A stretch of 64,000 nucleotides of DNA from Petrolisthes cinctipes (lineage: Eukaryota; Arthropoda; Malacostraca; Decapoda; Porcellanidae): positions 261,001 to 325,000 of the forward strand of contig JAWQEG010000361.1 in the NCBI GenBank assembly GCA_033782935.1, in the 5' to 3' direction. Shown in pieces: positions 53,623-64,000 of this stretch (positions are counted from its first letter, which is position 1; each line of letters starts with the position of its first letter). The position numbers and the translations under genes are program-made. The notes beneath the pieces are model-generated. The model worked only from the letters and a program-made list of their open reading frames with translations, ran no database searches and had not been told where the DNA came from.

Positions 53623-55416
53623 CACCCCATATGAGAGTTGTTCGTCACCCCTTGCTCTGTATTGTATTGGTGTTGAAGGAAACCAGTACAGCCAACATCC
53701 TCCTGACAAATCGTAGTCCAGCATTTAATCTTGATAAGCGTGTGTTAATAATTGAAAAAAGAGAAAGATCATCGCCTCATTCGGGACACAATAAAAACTA
53801 AACTATAATAGAACTTGTGAGAAACTCTTGAAAATCCCGACATACTGAACTGGATAAAGTTGAGGCAACCAATAAAGTGTTGCTGAATAGAGAACAACAG
53901 TTTGTTTTAAAGAAAGACGAACAGTGTGTGTTAAAACGGACACAAGTGGTGAGAAGTATGTGGTGTAACAAGAAGATTGTACTGATATTATGTGCTGAGT
54001 TCAGCAAGTTAAGAAACAGTTCGTGGATAGAATTTGTTTTAGGAAGTGTGAATAATTATAGTACTACCTCAGTTAAAGAATAAGGGAGTTGTGTTTGCCA
54101 AGGATTCTATTTAGTCTTCACAAGGCTGTGTTAGTGCATAAGACCTGGGCAAGTGAATAGATTACCTTGAAGATAGAAATTTTCAGGAATAGTTTTAAAT
54201 AAATACTAGTTAAGTTTTTTAACAGGTGTTTTAATTCCGTTACTCATCCCTGGTACCTTCTGCTCTGTAGAGTTTCTATTGTGCCTTCTGTGCTTACGAG
54301 AAATATTTCCTGTAACCGTAGTGGGTTACAACACTAGAAAACTACAACACCAGTTCCTACAAGATTCTTAAAAGAACAAGTTACCCCAAGATATCTTCGC
54401 CTGTCCCTATTTCGTCAACAAGACACAGTGTTCCCTGATTCCGCTAAATATATATATCACAGCACAGCACCAGAAACTCTCTACTACCGATTACATCATC
54501 ATCATTGGCGAATCCTACGAGCCCAGTTGCCTTCAGAACTAGTGCAAGTCTTATTACGAACCGTCAACAACAAGTGTCAACAGTAACCCATAGCGCGAAG
54601 TTAAGGTTGAAAAGGAAAGTAGGAAACTTAAGGAGTTATTATGCCAAGACAGTGTGGAGTAATTAGTGTGGGATTCTGTGGGAAACTGTTTGTGAATAAA
54701 CTTCCATCTGCCAGTGTGTGTTTTCTTCACTTCATAGCTCAATCAGCCCAGTATGGAGACAAGTGGTGTTCCCAAATACCTATTTATACACAAACTGGTA
54801 TAATAACCTAACCAATATATCTGTATCCCATAAACCCTATCAACACTTTCCATCCTTCTATTATTCCTCCACACGAGTCAGTCACCCCTCTAACACCAGG
54901 ATGAAATGAGGTTTATAGTAATACTCAGTTGAACATTAGCCATACACTCACTCACTCACGGGGAAGGATAAATTTAACAATAATATGGACTGATCCGGAA
55001 GTCAGTTCAGAGGCACTCCATTACTTTTATCTCCAGCAGAAGCAGTAGTGAGGCAGAAGATATGATGATCAACACAGGAAGGAAGATGCACAGATGATGT
55101 TAACGTGCAAATTGAAGAATATCAATAAAGAAAACCCGTAGAATTATATTAAAAAATGATGGTTCGTAATGCGTTATAAATATTGTGATAACGAGTTCAC
55201 AGAATGCAAAGAAAAACAAAAAAGAAAAGATAAGAAAAAAACTAAATCTGCGTAACTACCTAACAACCGAAGCCTATTGATAAGACCTACCGAGGCGATT
55301 GTAAACGTAAACAAACCTAAAGACACCATGACGATAAATACATCAACACCAAACTAATGGAGACAGAAGGAAAGCCAACAAGGAAAGAAAGTCTATTGAA
55401 CTCCCGATGACACCAA
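53623..55416. other. No gene seen
   Basis: No repeat family or domain recognised. ORFs here (up to about 70 codons) lack motifs. 54420-54560 is slightly more GC-rich. Confidence 0.3.
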
Positions 55417-55556
55417 GGGCCGTATGCAAGAACATTCGTGGTATATACGATGGCGTGGTACTGGTACGATGGCTCTGTTGTTGTTGTTTGTCTATGGAGT
55501 CGTCGTACCGGTACCACATCATCGTGTACACCATGAATGTTCTTGAATACTGTCCC
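55417..55556. mobile_element. Foldback MITE M1
   Basis: GGGCCGTATGCAAGAACATT ... 'aatgttcttgaatactgtcc', with loop 'tctgttgttgttgtttgtct'. Confidence 0.75.
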
Positions 55557-56148
55557 AAATACCATGTGGAGTTATTCTGGGAAAATACAATCTACCTGAA
55601 AAATTATTCGTGTTCCCGTGAACTGTACTAAAAGGGAAAAGTTACTGTAGATGTGAAGGACCACATATGAGCCAACCAACTCAAAGAGGCATTGTCTTAT
55701 TGTAAACATACCGTTAAGGATATGCCTATAAAAGAGATGACAGACGGTACAGTGTGATGCTAAAACAAGAATTGACTGATATAACGAGGAGGCATTGACT
55801 GGTATTTTAATTTTACTGTTATTCCAATAACTCGTCATGGTAATAAGAACGTATATTACAGTGAAAATTAGATATCTCGCACATGTGTAATTCGGAAAAA
55901 ATTCCCTGTAATATTTAATTGTATCGATCTGGAACAGTTTTAGAGGAAAAGAGGCTGGATCCAAGAAAAAACTTAACATCTAGGTTGGGGTTTTAGGAAT
56001 AATACTTTAATAAGAAAATCAATGAATTTTTCAATTTCATTTTTGCTGAAAATACGGGTCACCAATAGGAATGGAAAGGACCTAATCTCTCCCATCCTCC
56101 AGGCTGGGGCACTGGGGGGGGGGGGGCACCTATGGCTTCGGGGGTTAA

Positions 56149-56402
56149 GGCCTCCATAGACATCAATCATGCCTGCACAAACTGGGTGGTTGTGCAGGCA
56201 TAACCGTCGTGTGTGTGATTGATGGTTTACACAAATGACTGAACAATATCCAACATGCTTTTCGTCAATCACACACACCCCTGTACAGTGATGCATGATA
56301 ATGTGTGGTGACTGTTCAGTATTCTTGCTAGTGTGTGGCAAATTTAAATGATTGTACAGTCACCTAGTTTGCGCAGGCATGAATGATAGTCTATGGAGGC
56401 CT
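56149..56402. mobile_element. TTAA-flanked multi-hairpin MITE
   Basis: TTAA at 56145-56148 and 56403-56406. The left arm GGCCTCCATAGACATCAATC pairs with 'gaatgatagtctatggaggc'. Inner hairpins: 'tgcctgcacaa' / 'ttgtgcaggca' and 'gtgtgtgattgat' / 'gtcaatcacacacac'. A G12-14 tract lies just upstream (56115-56126). Confidence 0.75.
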
Positions 56403-56404
56403 TT

Positions 56405-56472
56405 AAGTTAGGTTAGGTTAGGTTGGATATGGTTTGGTTTGGTTTGGTTGGGTTAGGTTGGGTTTGTTTGGT
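56405..56472 (+). repeat. Short TTAGG / TTTGG tract
   Basis: 'agttaggttaggttaggttg' holds three TTAGG units, followed by (GTTTG)-like 'ggtttggtttggtttggttg'. TTAGG is the arthropod telomeric unit, but this is only a short degenerate interstitial tract. Confidence 0.6.
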
Positions 56473-56565
56473 TGTGACCCTAGGAAACTGCCTAGTTTGC
56501 CTATAGCTAAAACCTGCCCCGTTTGTAGTAATCAGAGACTTTCCAATTCACAAACAAAAGAATTA

Positions 56566-56793
56566 GGGTCGATTCCACAGTGGCTTTGGTTTGTTATGAT
56601 CCTCCCCAACCAATCACACTTGTCAGTCTTACTTATATCTAACAAACTCAGTATCCATATCCACAAAATCTATCAGGTAGTTCCATTATTACCATAGTTG
56701 TGTCATCAAATAATTCACTTATGAGTCATTTACACAGTTCAGTTTCTTTCGTTAGGGTACTTGCAAACCAAAACAAACCACTGTGGAATCGGT
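56566..56793. mobile_element. M4 MITE copy
   Basis: GGGTCGATTCCACAGTGGCT ... 'aaccactgtggaatcgg'; inverted relative to 52898-53128. Confidence 0.75.
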
Positions 56794-56887
56794 ACTTAAT
56801 ATCCCCATAACAATACAACCACAAAACATTTAAAATACTGAAATACAATAAATAATAATAAAGCAACAAATACTATACACTACTCAC

Positions 56888-57125
56888 CAACTGCAAATCC
56901 AATAGAACGAACAACTGGCGAAGGAAAAGAGAATATCCAGGAGATAACACAAACAACGTAACCATCCTCCATAACGTCCACCACAACACTGACTATCTGA
57001 CAAGAGTGACACTGACAGTTCTCATTTCTCAGTTCTGACTCCCCGTCACTCCCGACTCCAATAACACCGTCACTCCATCTGACCCACTGTCGATCACTGT
57101 TCACTGACTTCACACTCCATGATCC
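56888..57125 (-). other. Candidate first exon, function unknown
   Basis: Relatively GC-rich minus-strand segment with an ATG at 57113-57111 and a frame (MKSVNSDRQWVRWSDGVIGV...) that stays open to a strong donor TTG|GTGAGT at 56887. No homology. If joined to the candidate exon at 50130 this frame would stop at once. Confidence 0.25.
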
Positions 57126-57182
57126 TGCCTTACTGACTGTCCCAAGGTCAAGTATTCCCTTGACCTAGGACTGTCCTGTCTG

Positions 57183-57485
57183 GTTGTTGTTGTTGTTGTT
57201 GTTTTTGGCTTAATGCCTATCTCCCTTATTTTGGGCACTAATTTATTAATAAGGCAGCCTTTTACTTTTTTCTTCTATCTCTTTTTATTTCCACAATGTT
57301 TTGAATGTTGGGTTTGTCCAAACTTCCCTGACCTGGAAGAGGTCGGGGTCAAGGTGTCGGGAGATGTATTGTTGAAATAGGTCAAGGCGAGGAGAAGCGG
57401 TCATCATAAAATCCGCGGTGACAGCAGGAGGTGTTGGCGATAATGACTGTAGACAGACAGGTTGGTCCACCGGTCACGTGTACAG
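57183..57485 (-). pseudogene. 3' end of a CAA-tailed LINE
   Basis: On the minus strand an open end 'ADFMMTASPRLDLFQQYISR' + 'HLDPDLFQVREVWTNPTFKT' stops at 57285. It is followed by about 90 nt of 3' UTR ending 'ggcattaagccaaaaacaac' and (AAC)n. The family is unidentified; the tail type matches the other LINEs here. Confidence 0.5.
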
Positions 57486-58067
57486 CAGGTTACTACGTCA
57501 CTCAGAGGAGAGAGAGAGAGAGAGAACATGGGGAATGAAGGGAGATTCGTACATTCTAACAGCCTTTACTTTATTCTAAATGGTTTATTAGCAGAAACTT
57601 CCATACTTCTATACTCTCAATTATCCTAAACAAATATTTTCTCATGTAGAACATTTGATAAAATTCCTTTGATCGATGGAATCGGTCTCTAACCATATAA
57701 TATATACTGCAGCTAGCATATATATGTACAAAAATGAAATGTTTATATCTATTGTCCATATACGTAAAAAGTATTGAATATTTATAAGGTACTATAGCAG
57801 AAATCCATATTAATTAAAAGAATGCTCAAAACATTATTGGTTTCTGAACCGTTGTGAAGGTGGGATGGTGTGAGTGACAGTGGTCGTTTTGTTGTGGTTC
57901 TTTCGGATGTTCCCCGCGTTATTCACCTTTACAAATTACAAACTACACAGGACCCAACTATCACACCACTATTACGAGGTTGGTTCACCCTGTCATGACT
58001 GTCATTCATTATTTATTACTAGCCATGATATCTTCAAAGTGGAAAATAGCCAGAAAAGCAAAAAAAA

Positions 58068-58145
58068 AAGTGTTCAAACTCCCCCCCCCCAAAAAAAAAA
58101 AAAAAAAACTGGAGACTGCCACAAAAAAAAAAAAAAAAAAAAATC
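58068..58145. repeat. Homopolymer C/A tracts
   Basis: C10, A18 and A23 runs in sequence. The KKKK/FFFF open frames here are artefacts. Confidence 0.9.
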
Positions 58146-58150
58146 CCCCT

Positions 58151-59837
58151 GCCTATTGTGACAGTTCCTGATATGGAAAATAAAGAGAGGATGTGGTCAA
58201 GTGATGAAGAGGCTGTTGATGGTGGAGAAATAAGCTCTGATAATGTAAATGATGTTTCAATTAGACAAGTTCGTAAGTTGTTAGACACTCAAATTTCAAG
58301 TGGAGAGTCATCCATTGATAATATAGAATTGATTGATAGTATGGGACAAGGGTGTATGTGTGTGTTTTATAGAAGGGTTTGGTTGACTACATATGCTCCA
58401 ATTTATATCCACTACAGAATAACTACTTCCCTTAAACCATTAATTTTTGCCTTCGTAGTTATTTTATGCAATAATAATAATAATAATAATAATAATCTGC
58501 ACCAATACATACATTAATTAATATATAATTAGAAAATAACAAGGAAGTCATTTTAAATAATAAAGTGAATGGTACTAGAGGTGGTGGAGTGAGGTGTGAA
58601 ACAGAAAAGTCTTCAGGTAACATTAGTCATGGTAATGGGACAAGAGTTAAGCTGCGGCAGTGGGCCGTGGAAAACCAAATTTCTCACACTGCTCTCAATT
58701 CTCTTTTAGCAATCCTAAGACAAAGTTATGATACGGTACCTCTCTTCCCATGGATGCACGGACATTATTGAAAACCCCTTCTAATTGGTCATCATTCATA
58801 AAAAATATATGTGGAAGCCAATGTTATCATTTTGGTTTGAACAAAGCTGTGAGTAATTTTTTTTATCTAGGAATGGTGATGACACATCTCTACAAATTCT
58901 TGAAAATTTTGGCCTGTCTAGAAAGTTAACTGTGATGGTGTAGCACTATATCAAAACTGTAAAGCACAGTTTTGGCAAATTTTAGTTAGTTTTTCATGTG
59001 AAGGCCTGAAAGCAAAGCATTCTCCTGTAATTGTTGGAATGTTTTATGGATTTTCAAAAGCAAATAATATTGATGAGTATGGTACCGTACCTAAAAGAAT
59101 TTATTGATGAACTGGGAAGCTTATCAAGTGGATGTAGTTTTGGTAACCATCTCATTGCTGTTATGGTATCTTGTTTTGTTTGTGATGCAGCTGCAAGACA
59201 GTTTCTGAAAAAAATTACTTCTCATAATGGTTATTCATGATGTGAAAGGTGTCGACAGGTTGGTGACTATGAATCTGGATCTTCGATATTTCCTGAATTA
59301 AACTGTTCCAAGGTCAGATCAAGATTTTCTTTGCAAAGTGACAGTGGTCATCACAAAGGTGTTTCTCCTTTATCAAAGGCTGCAATTTCAATTGATTTAG
59401 TCAGTCAAATTGTATTAGATCCTATGCATTTAGTGTATTTAGGTGTTATGAGAAAGTTATTGAATTTATGACTAAAAGGACCCTTGAATGTAAGGATTGG
59501 TTCTCATAAGAAAAACTGTATATCTGCAAGCCTTGTTAGCATTGCAAAGTTTATGCCATCAGAATTTAATTGGAAACCTAGATCCCTGGATGATCTTGAC
59601 CGATTTAAGGCAACAGATTTTAAAAGTTTTCTTCTGTATACAGGTCCTGTGGTTTTAAGAACAAATATTGATATCAATGTGTACAAGAATTTCTTGTTAC
59701 TGTCTAGTGCAGTCAATCTCTTGTCCAGAATAGATGTTGAAGACTCTGTTGAGTATGCTAGGGATTATATACACAGATTCATAGAACATATTATTGAAAT
59801 ATATGGAAGAAAAAATGCTGTTCATAATATTCACTAG
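58151..59837 (+). pseudogene. En/Spm (Tnp2-like) transposase gene, broken and truncated
   Basis: Plus-strand segments in order: acidic N-terminus 'ENKERMWSSDEEAVDGGEIS' (58170-58350); 'VKLRQWAVENQISHTALNSL' (58640); 'DARTLLKTPSNW' (58755); 'LKEFIDELGSLSSGCSFGNH' (59090); 'FVCDAAARQFLKKITSHNGY' (59175) then CERC; 'LDPMHLVYLGVMRKLLN' (59420); 'FKSFLLYTGPVVLRTNIDIN' (59620); ending 'YGRKNAVHNIH' at 59834. This order matches the animal En/Spm-like (Transposase_21-type) proteins I recall. Several stops and frameshifts (58771, 59240, 59470) disable it. Homology stops exactly where the Gypsy sequence begins. Confidence 0.7.
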
Positions 59838-59927
59838 GATAAGCAACAGGAAATACTTCACATCCTTTTCTTGGAACAAAACTGCACCGATACCGTACTG
59901 AGACAAATCAGTCCTGCGTATGAACGG

Positions 59928-60947
59928 TCATTTATTATCAGGCAATTGCAAGATCGGTTCCTCGCAAAGATGATTTTTAAGTGAGACGAATGCTTCTTCT
60001 TGCTCTGATCCCCAGGTAATCTTATTAGGTGCATTTTTCATTAGGAGCTTGCTAAGTGGAAGTGCTATGACAGAAAAATTTGGATTGAACTTACTGTAAT
60101 ACCCGCTAAGCCCCAAGAATGACCATACCTGTCTCTTCGTAGTAGGTCTCGATGCATCCTTGATTTTCTGTATTTTGTCATTTTGGCACCCACAGAGTCC
60201 TTCACCTACAGTGTGACCCAAGAATTTGACTTCCCGTTGGAACAATTCACACTTAGATGGTTTGACTGACATAATGTATTCCTATAGTCGTTGCAATACA
60301 GCTTGTAATATGACAACGTGCTCCTCAAATGTGGTTGAGTGCACAAAAACGTCATGAACAAAAGCTTCTACTCCCTCGATGCCATGATGCATGACATGAT
60401 TAAAGACTGCAGAGTTGGTAAGACCGAAAGGTAATACTTTAAAATGGTACAGCCCATTTGGTGTGGATATCGCTGCGACGAGATGACTTCGCTTCTTGAG
60501 TGGTATTTGGAAGAAACCTTTTGCCAGATCCATCTTAGAAAATATTTTTTAATTACTAATCCTAGCTATGATCTCTTGCTGGTCATACATCGGTTCTGCA
60601 TCAACCCTGGTGACAGCATTAACACGACGATAATCTCCACATATACGCACGCCGCCGTCCTTCTTTTGGACTACGACAATAGGACTGGAATATGGCGAGT
60701 CTGACCTTTCAATGATGCCAGCCGCTTCCATGTCATCTATTTCCTTGCGTACTGTATCAACCAGTCTCACAGGAATAGGGTCCAGTTTCACCCTCACTGG
60801 CGTGTCACTTATGAGCTGAATCTCGTGACAGGCTATGTTTGCAACGGCAGGCCTGTCAGAGAATATACTAGAATATTTTGCCAGCACTGCGTTAACTTTC
60901 TCACGCTGATCTGGTCTTAATTTTTGAGACACGAAAACTTCTGCCAC
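59928..60947 (-). pseudogene. Gypsy-type reverse transcriptase and RNase H start
   Basis: Minus strand: 'LRPDQREKVNAVLAKYSSIF', 'ERSDSPYSSPIVVVQKKDGG', 'VRICGDYRRVNAVT', 'MDLAKGFFQIPLKKRSHLVA', 'FKVLPFGLTNSAVFNHVMHH', then 'EAFVHDVFVHS' where YxDD should be: the first catalytic Asp is His. Next 'KCELFQREVKFLGHTVG' and 'WSFLGLSGYYSKFNPNFSVI', ending in the RNase H-type 'PFIRRTDLSQYGIGAVLFQE'. Stops near 60530 and 60275 separate the parts. Confidence 0.85.
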
Positions 60948-61119
60948 GGTTTCACCTTGGCGAGATTCGGTCGTCTGTGGAGTGTATCCCTTCTCCTTCG
61001 GGGATCACTACGGAGGCAGTAATCATGTCAACCGTTGGTGAATAATGACCATGGACTAACCTTAAACAATCATGTTGCTCAGTGGTGATGTCATGGTAGC
61101 CTCCACAAAATGTGGCCAT

Positions 61120-61800
61120 AATAGAAGTATACTCTCGTTGGGTTGTATAGTACTCCTTGAGCATGTTAATGTGGAATCGCTTGTTGTCACCTCTGATTTT
61201 TACTATGTAGTGAAGGTTGTTTATCCTCTTAACTACTTCAAAAGGACCTTTCTACTGAGCTTGTTATGAGCTGTTGGTAACAGAACGAGGCACATTCCTC
61301 CTTCCTGCAGAGATCGGAGCTTAGTCTTCTTATCGTAGTAAGACTTTTGAAGCTCTTTTGCTTTAACTAACTCCTCTTTAGCGATTTTGCATGTTTTCTG
61401 TAGACACAGGTAAAAATATATTTGGCACCGTCCGTTGCTCTCGGATTTATCGGTTCAACAATATCGACAGCTACCCTCTCGAACGATTCTGAGATGAGGG
61501 GTAGTGGCTTCATGGGGGCAGGTTTCACCCGACCACTGTCACAAGTCTTCTGACATACATCGCATGACCGTAGCATCCTTCCTACCTCTCGACCCATACA
61601 CGGCCAAAAGAATTGGGACTGGATTCTATCCAGTGTTTTCTTAATTCCCATGTGGCCTCCTAAGGTTGAGTGATGACCAAGGGTAAACACAACTTGTCGG
61701 TACTTCTCTGGTACGAGGAACTGTAAACTTTCTTCGCCGTCGGGATTCACCGTACTGCGGTAGAACCTATTTCTCCTTCTGACATAACTTGTTACTATCC
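61120..61800 (-). pseudogene. Integrase: H2C2 finger and GPF module, catalytic core deleted
   Basis: Minus strand: 'GHHSTLGGHMGIKKTLDRIQ' followed by 'LRSCDVCQKTC' (HHCC finger, 61715-61550), then 'ISESFERVAVDIVEPINPRA', the start of the integrase core with its first Asp region. After 'AKYIFTCV' (about 61420) the sequence jumps, with a frameshift, to 'AKEELVKAKELQKSYYDKKT', normally far downstream. So most of the DDE core (of the order of 200 residues) is gone. Then 'KGPFEVVKRINNLHYIVKI' and 'FHINMLKEYY' form the GPY/F chromodomain-like end. Confidence 0.8.
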
Positions 61801-61959
61801 CTTGATGTTCCGGCACATCACCTTCCAGTGCGTGTTTACGAACAAGTGCCAATGTAGGGTCACTTGTTTGTTCTACAATAACATCCTCGCAATTAACAAG
61901 GTCGGTGGCCGTTGTCACTTGGAGTAGAACAACCTTTTTCTGTGTTTGGGCTGCTCCTC

Positions 61960-62404
61960 TGGTAACTGCTGCTGCACCAGTTTGTGTAGAAACTTCTACA
62001 GAACACGAATTTTTCACACCTGGTATGTTACCTATTACCAGGTCTGACACAGGTTTTTGCATAATTGCTGCAATTACCTTTCCTGTATAAAAAGGACTCT
62101 CCACTGCAACTTTAGCAAGTGGATAGAGCCTCTTGGTGCCATCAATCATAGTGATGGTTACCTGCTCTCCAGTATAATCTCTGGGAGAGGCGAAAACCTC
62201 AGCTACACAACATCCTGATGAGCCATTATCACGGAAAACCTCTGCAGATACCCCATTTACGATACCGGGCTGTATCTGAAAACCTGTGCTATGTTCAGAG
62301 GCTCCTAATGTAGCGGATAGTCGAATATGGTGCTGGGTTTGTACCAACTGAGGTATGTACTGTTCGGTCACAGCTGAAGCGACCTCTGGTGAATACTGCT
62401 TCAT
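61960..62404 (-). pseudogene. Aspartic protease region
   Basis: Part of the 345-codon minus-strand frame 62404-61367. 'AEVFRDNGSSGCCVAEVFAS' holds a DNGS in the place of the usual D[TS]G[AS] active-site triad. It is followed by 'LYPLAKVAVESPFYTGKVIA' and 'DLVIGNIPG', a typical flap and LIG-type end. Fused in frame to the integrase finger. Confidence 0.65.
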
Positions 62405-62518
62405 ATGCTGCGATTCCCTCTGTTGGGCTGCAGCTGCAGCTTGCTGGTGATAACCCTTATTATTATTATTTCTCCCGTTATCACTCTGGAATTGCGGATT
62501 TCCATAATTCGGTTGTTG

Positions 62519-63433
62519 CTAATATTGCGGATGATTTTGTTTCTGGTTTTGAGGATAGCTAAACTGCTGACAAGACTGAGGTTGACTCTTGCTCGACTGA
62601 TAGGCCATAGCAGAGTTCTGAGAAGGCTGTTTCTGTTGTTGCTGGTTGAATTTTTTGTTTGCATGCTTACAAGTATTGTAACCGTAAGCAGAGAAATGTG
62701 CATCTGACATTGCAACCATTTCTTTAAGACTTTTCACCTTGTTGGTCTTAATTTGTGCCAACAACTCTGGTGGACAGGACCTCTCCAACTGTGTACGGAG
62801 TAACAGGTCCCACAGTCCTTCCAGAGTCTTGGGTGTTTCATCTTTTTCCAACCATTGATCTAGGTAACTAATGAGGCGTGAATTAAACTGGGCTACAGTT
62901 TCCTTATCTTGAAGGAATGTATGTTGGAATTGATTCCGGGCATCTTGAACTGTCAACCCATATGCCTGTAACAACGCCTTTTTCATGTTACCATAGTCCC
63001 TGGTGGAAGGTTTGAGTCGGTGAAGGATGTTTAGTGGCTTCCCATCGAATAAATTCATGAATAAAAATTGAGCCTTTTTATAGCCTCCTCTAACTTGTAG
63101 GTGTCAATGACCATCTTGAATTGCCCAATAAATGGTTCTATGTCCTGACCCTCTTCCTATTTTGAATGTTGGAGGCGGGGAGCGATGGTTGAGCTACCTA
63201 TGTTGCTACTAGGCCCTTCACCGTTAACCTGAATTATTTAATTGCAACATTACCTTTTCATGTTCCCTCTGTTTTTTCTCATGTTCCCTCTTATCTTTCT
63301 CATTTTCTATCTGTCTTTTTCTTTCCTTCATTAGTTCTTTTTCATGTTCTCTCTGTCTCGCCCTTTCCTCACACACTTCATCCTGGCGTTCTTTTACGTA
63401 CGCCTGTATTTCTGAAGGTTCAACCAACACCAA
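62519..63433 (-). pseudogene. Gag-like region
   Basis: From the N-terminus: a charged coiled-coil-like segment 'EERARQREHEKELMKERKRQ' (63433-63224), then after a frame change 'MNLFDGKPLNILHRLKPSTR', 'YGNMKKALLQAYGLTVQDAR', 'LERSCPPELLAQIKTNKVKS' and a Q/S/N-rich end (62519). No CCHC knuckle is seen: 'YGYNTCKHANKKF' is only vaguely similar. Confidence 0.7.
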
Positions 63434-63581
63434 CTCCCATACTTCCTCGATGACTTCCTATACGGTCGACATTATTACATATTTCCAATAATTCCAAGAC
63501 CTTATATTCTGGGCTGTGATAAGCCTAACAATCTCGTGGGTTCGTGTGTGTGTGTGGGACTGAGAAAATGAAAAGAAACGA

Positions 63582-63599
63582 GTCCCTGTTCGGGCGTCA
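63582..63599 (-). other. Primer-binding site, tRNA-Lys type
   Basis: Minus-strand TGACGCCCGAACAGGGAC differs by one base from the complement of the tRNA-Lys 3' end (TGGCGCCCGAACAGGGAC). Two bases separate it from the presumed LTR edge at 63602. Confidence 0.75.
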
Positions 63600-63601
63600 A
63601 A

Positions 63602-64000
63602 TGTAATGATATGATGGAGGGAAGGGAAATATTTGTTGTATTAATGAATTACTCACCAGCAAGTTTGAGCAAGACAATGAAGTCATTGGCCTAGAGACGT
63701 CCCATTATTAAGGTTCACATTTATATATGCATGAATAATAGTTTCTTCTAGTTATGTAGGGTCACACAAACACTAATTACGTTACTCTACACTATTTATT
63801 CTCAATCAGAACAATAATAATTAATTTAACAATTATAATAAATATCCACACACATACACTCACACACACGTAATATAAATATGCTAGCTACCTATTAACG
63901 CTAAGGATCGGTACATATTTTCTGTAAAAAAAATTTCTTACTATTTTTGAATTACGGTAATATAATTACACTAAGCACCATCCAAGCCTGCTATAACCTT
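63602..64000 (-). repeat. 5' LTR of the Gypsy element (cut by window end)
   Basis: Position inferred from the primer-binding site. On the plus strand the LTR begins TGTAATGATATGATGGAGGG, so on the minus strand it ends ...TCATTACA. At least 399 bp; the far end is outside the window, and no 3' LTR is present for comparison. Confidence 0.55.

Larger units (their letters stand above)
59838..63470 (-). mobile_element. Gypsy/Metaviridae element, order gag-PR-IN-RT, defective
   Basis: Minus-strand retrotransposon internal region from the tRNA-primed site at 63599 down to the RNase H start at 59838, where it is cut off. The 3' LTR and most of RNase H are missing. Domain order by position is gag (63433-62519), protease (about 62300-62050), integrase zinc finger and core start (61760-61370), integrase GPF module (about 61230-61130), then RT (60947-59928). 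Integrase upstream of RT is the Gmr1-type arrangement rather than the usual Ty3/gypsy order. Frameshifts, stops and an internal integrase deletion make it dead. Confidence 0.8.

Noticed and set aside
56405..56472. Telomere or subtelomere
   Set aside because: Only three TTAGG units followed by variants; too short, and surrounded by ordinary repeats.
58034..58171. Lysine-rich or phenylalanine-rich peptides
   Set aside because: Translation of A- and C-homopolymers.

Overview
This is a repeat-dense, AT-rich, intron-containing animal nuclear window, not a prokaryotic one. GT-AG introns, C2H2 and BRCT exons, CAA-tailed LINEs, a metaviral LTR element and many TA-, TTAA- and 8-bp-TSD MITEs point to an arthropod. 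From remembered family resemblance I favour a decapod crustacean, but this is an inference, and a short (TTAGG) tract is only weakly supportive.

Two cellular genes are recognisable. On the minus strand, three exons (11391-11180, 9119-8915, 6754-6595) encode the C-terminal BRCT pair of a TOPBP1-like DNA-damage protein. Their introns are packed with MITEs. On the plus strand, 19330-25583 is an apparently intact four-exon gene of 786 codons. It has a long 'SGSVDGQN' repeat N-terminus, three C2H2 fingers, a FAR1-like transposase-type DNA-binding domain and a SWIM-like CxC...CxH motif, but the MULE DDE core expected between the last two is absent. It looks like a domesticated (exapted) Mutator-type transposase and is the most interesting object here. 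A 26-copy, 43-bp minisatellite sits just upstream of it.

Layout: 1-5.9 kb is stacked LINE copies (LINE-A and Jockey-like LINE-B) with a 970-bp Harbinger-like insertion. 6-11.4 kb holds the TOPBP1-like exons and MITEs. 12.8-18 kb is a LINE-C fragment plus nested MITEs, including a 34-bp micro-element with a perfect 8-bp TSD. 18-25.6 kb is the minisatellite and the domesticated transposase gene. 25.7-28.8 kb is LINE-A and LINE-B copies with a tRNA-type SINE. 29.5-32.5 kb is a 2.35-kb non-autonomous element with 55-bp TIRs, nested in a foldback MITE. 35.9-37 kb is a 20-bp minisatellite. 37.6-39.2 kb is a Tc1-like transposase relic and a Tigger-like element. 39.4-53 kb is sparse LINE and MITE debris. 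58.1-59.8 kb is a broken En/Spm-type transposase gene, cut off by a minus-strand Gypsy-type element (59.84-64 kb). That element has the order gag-PR-IN-RT, i.e. integrase upstream of reverse transcriptase (Gmr1-like).

Apart from the two cellular genes, nearly every open frame is retroelement debris or an open frame through tandem repeats. All identifications come from reading the sequence; no search was run.
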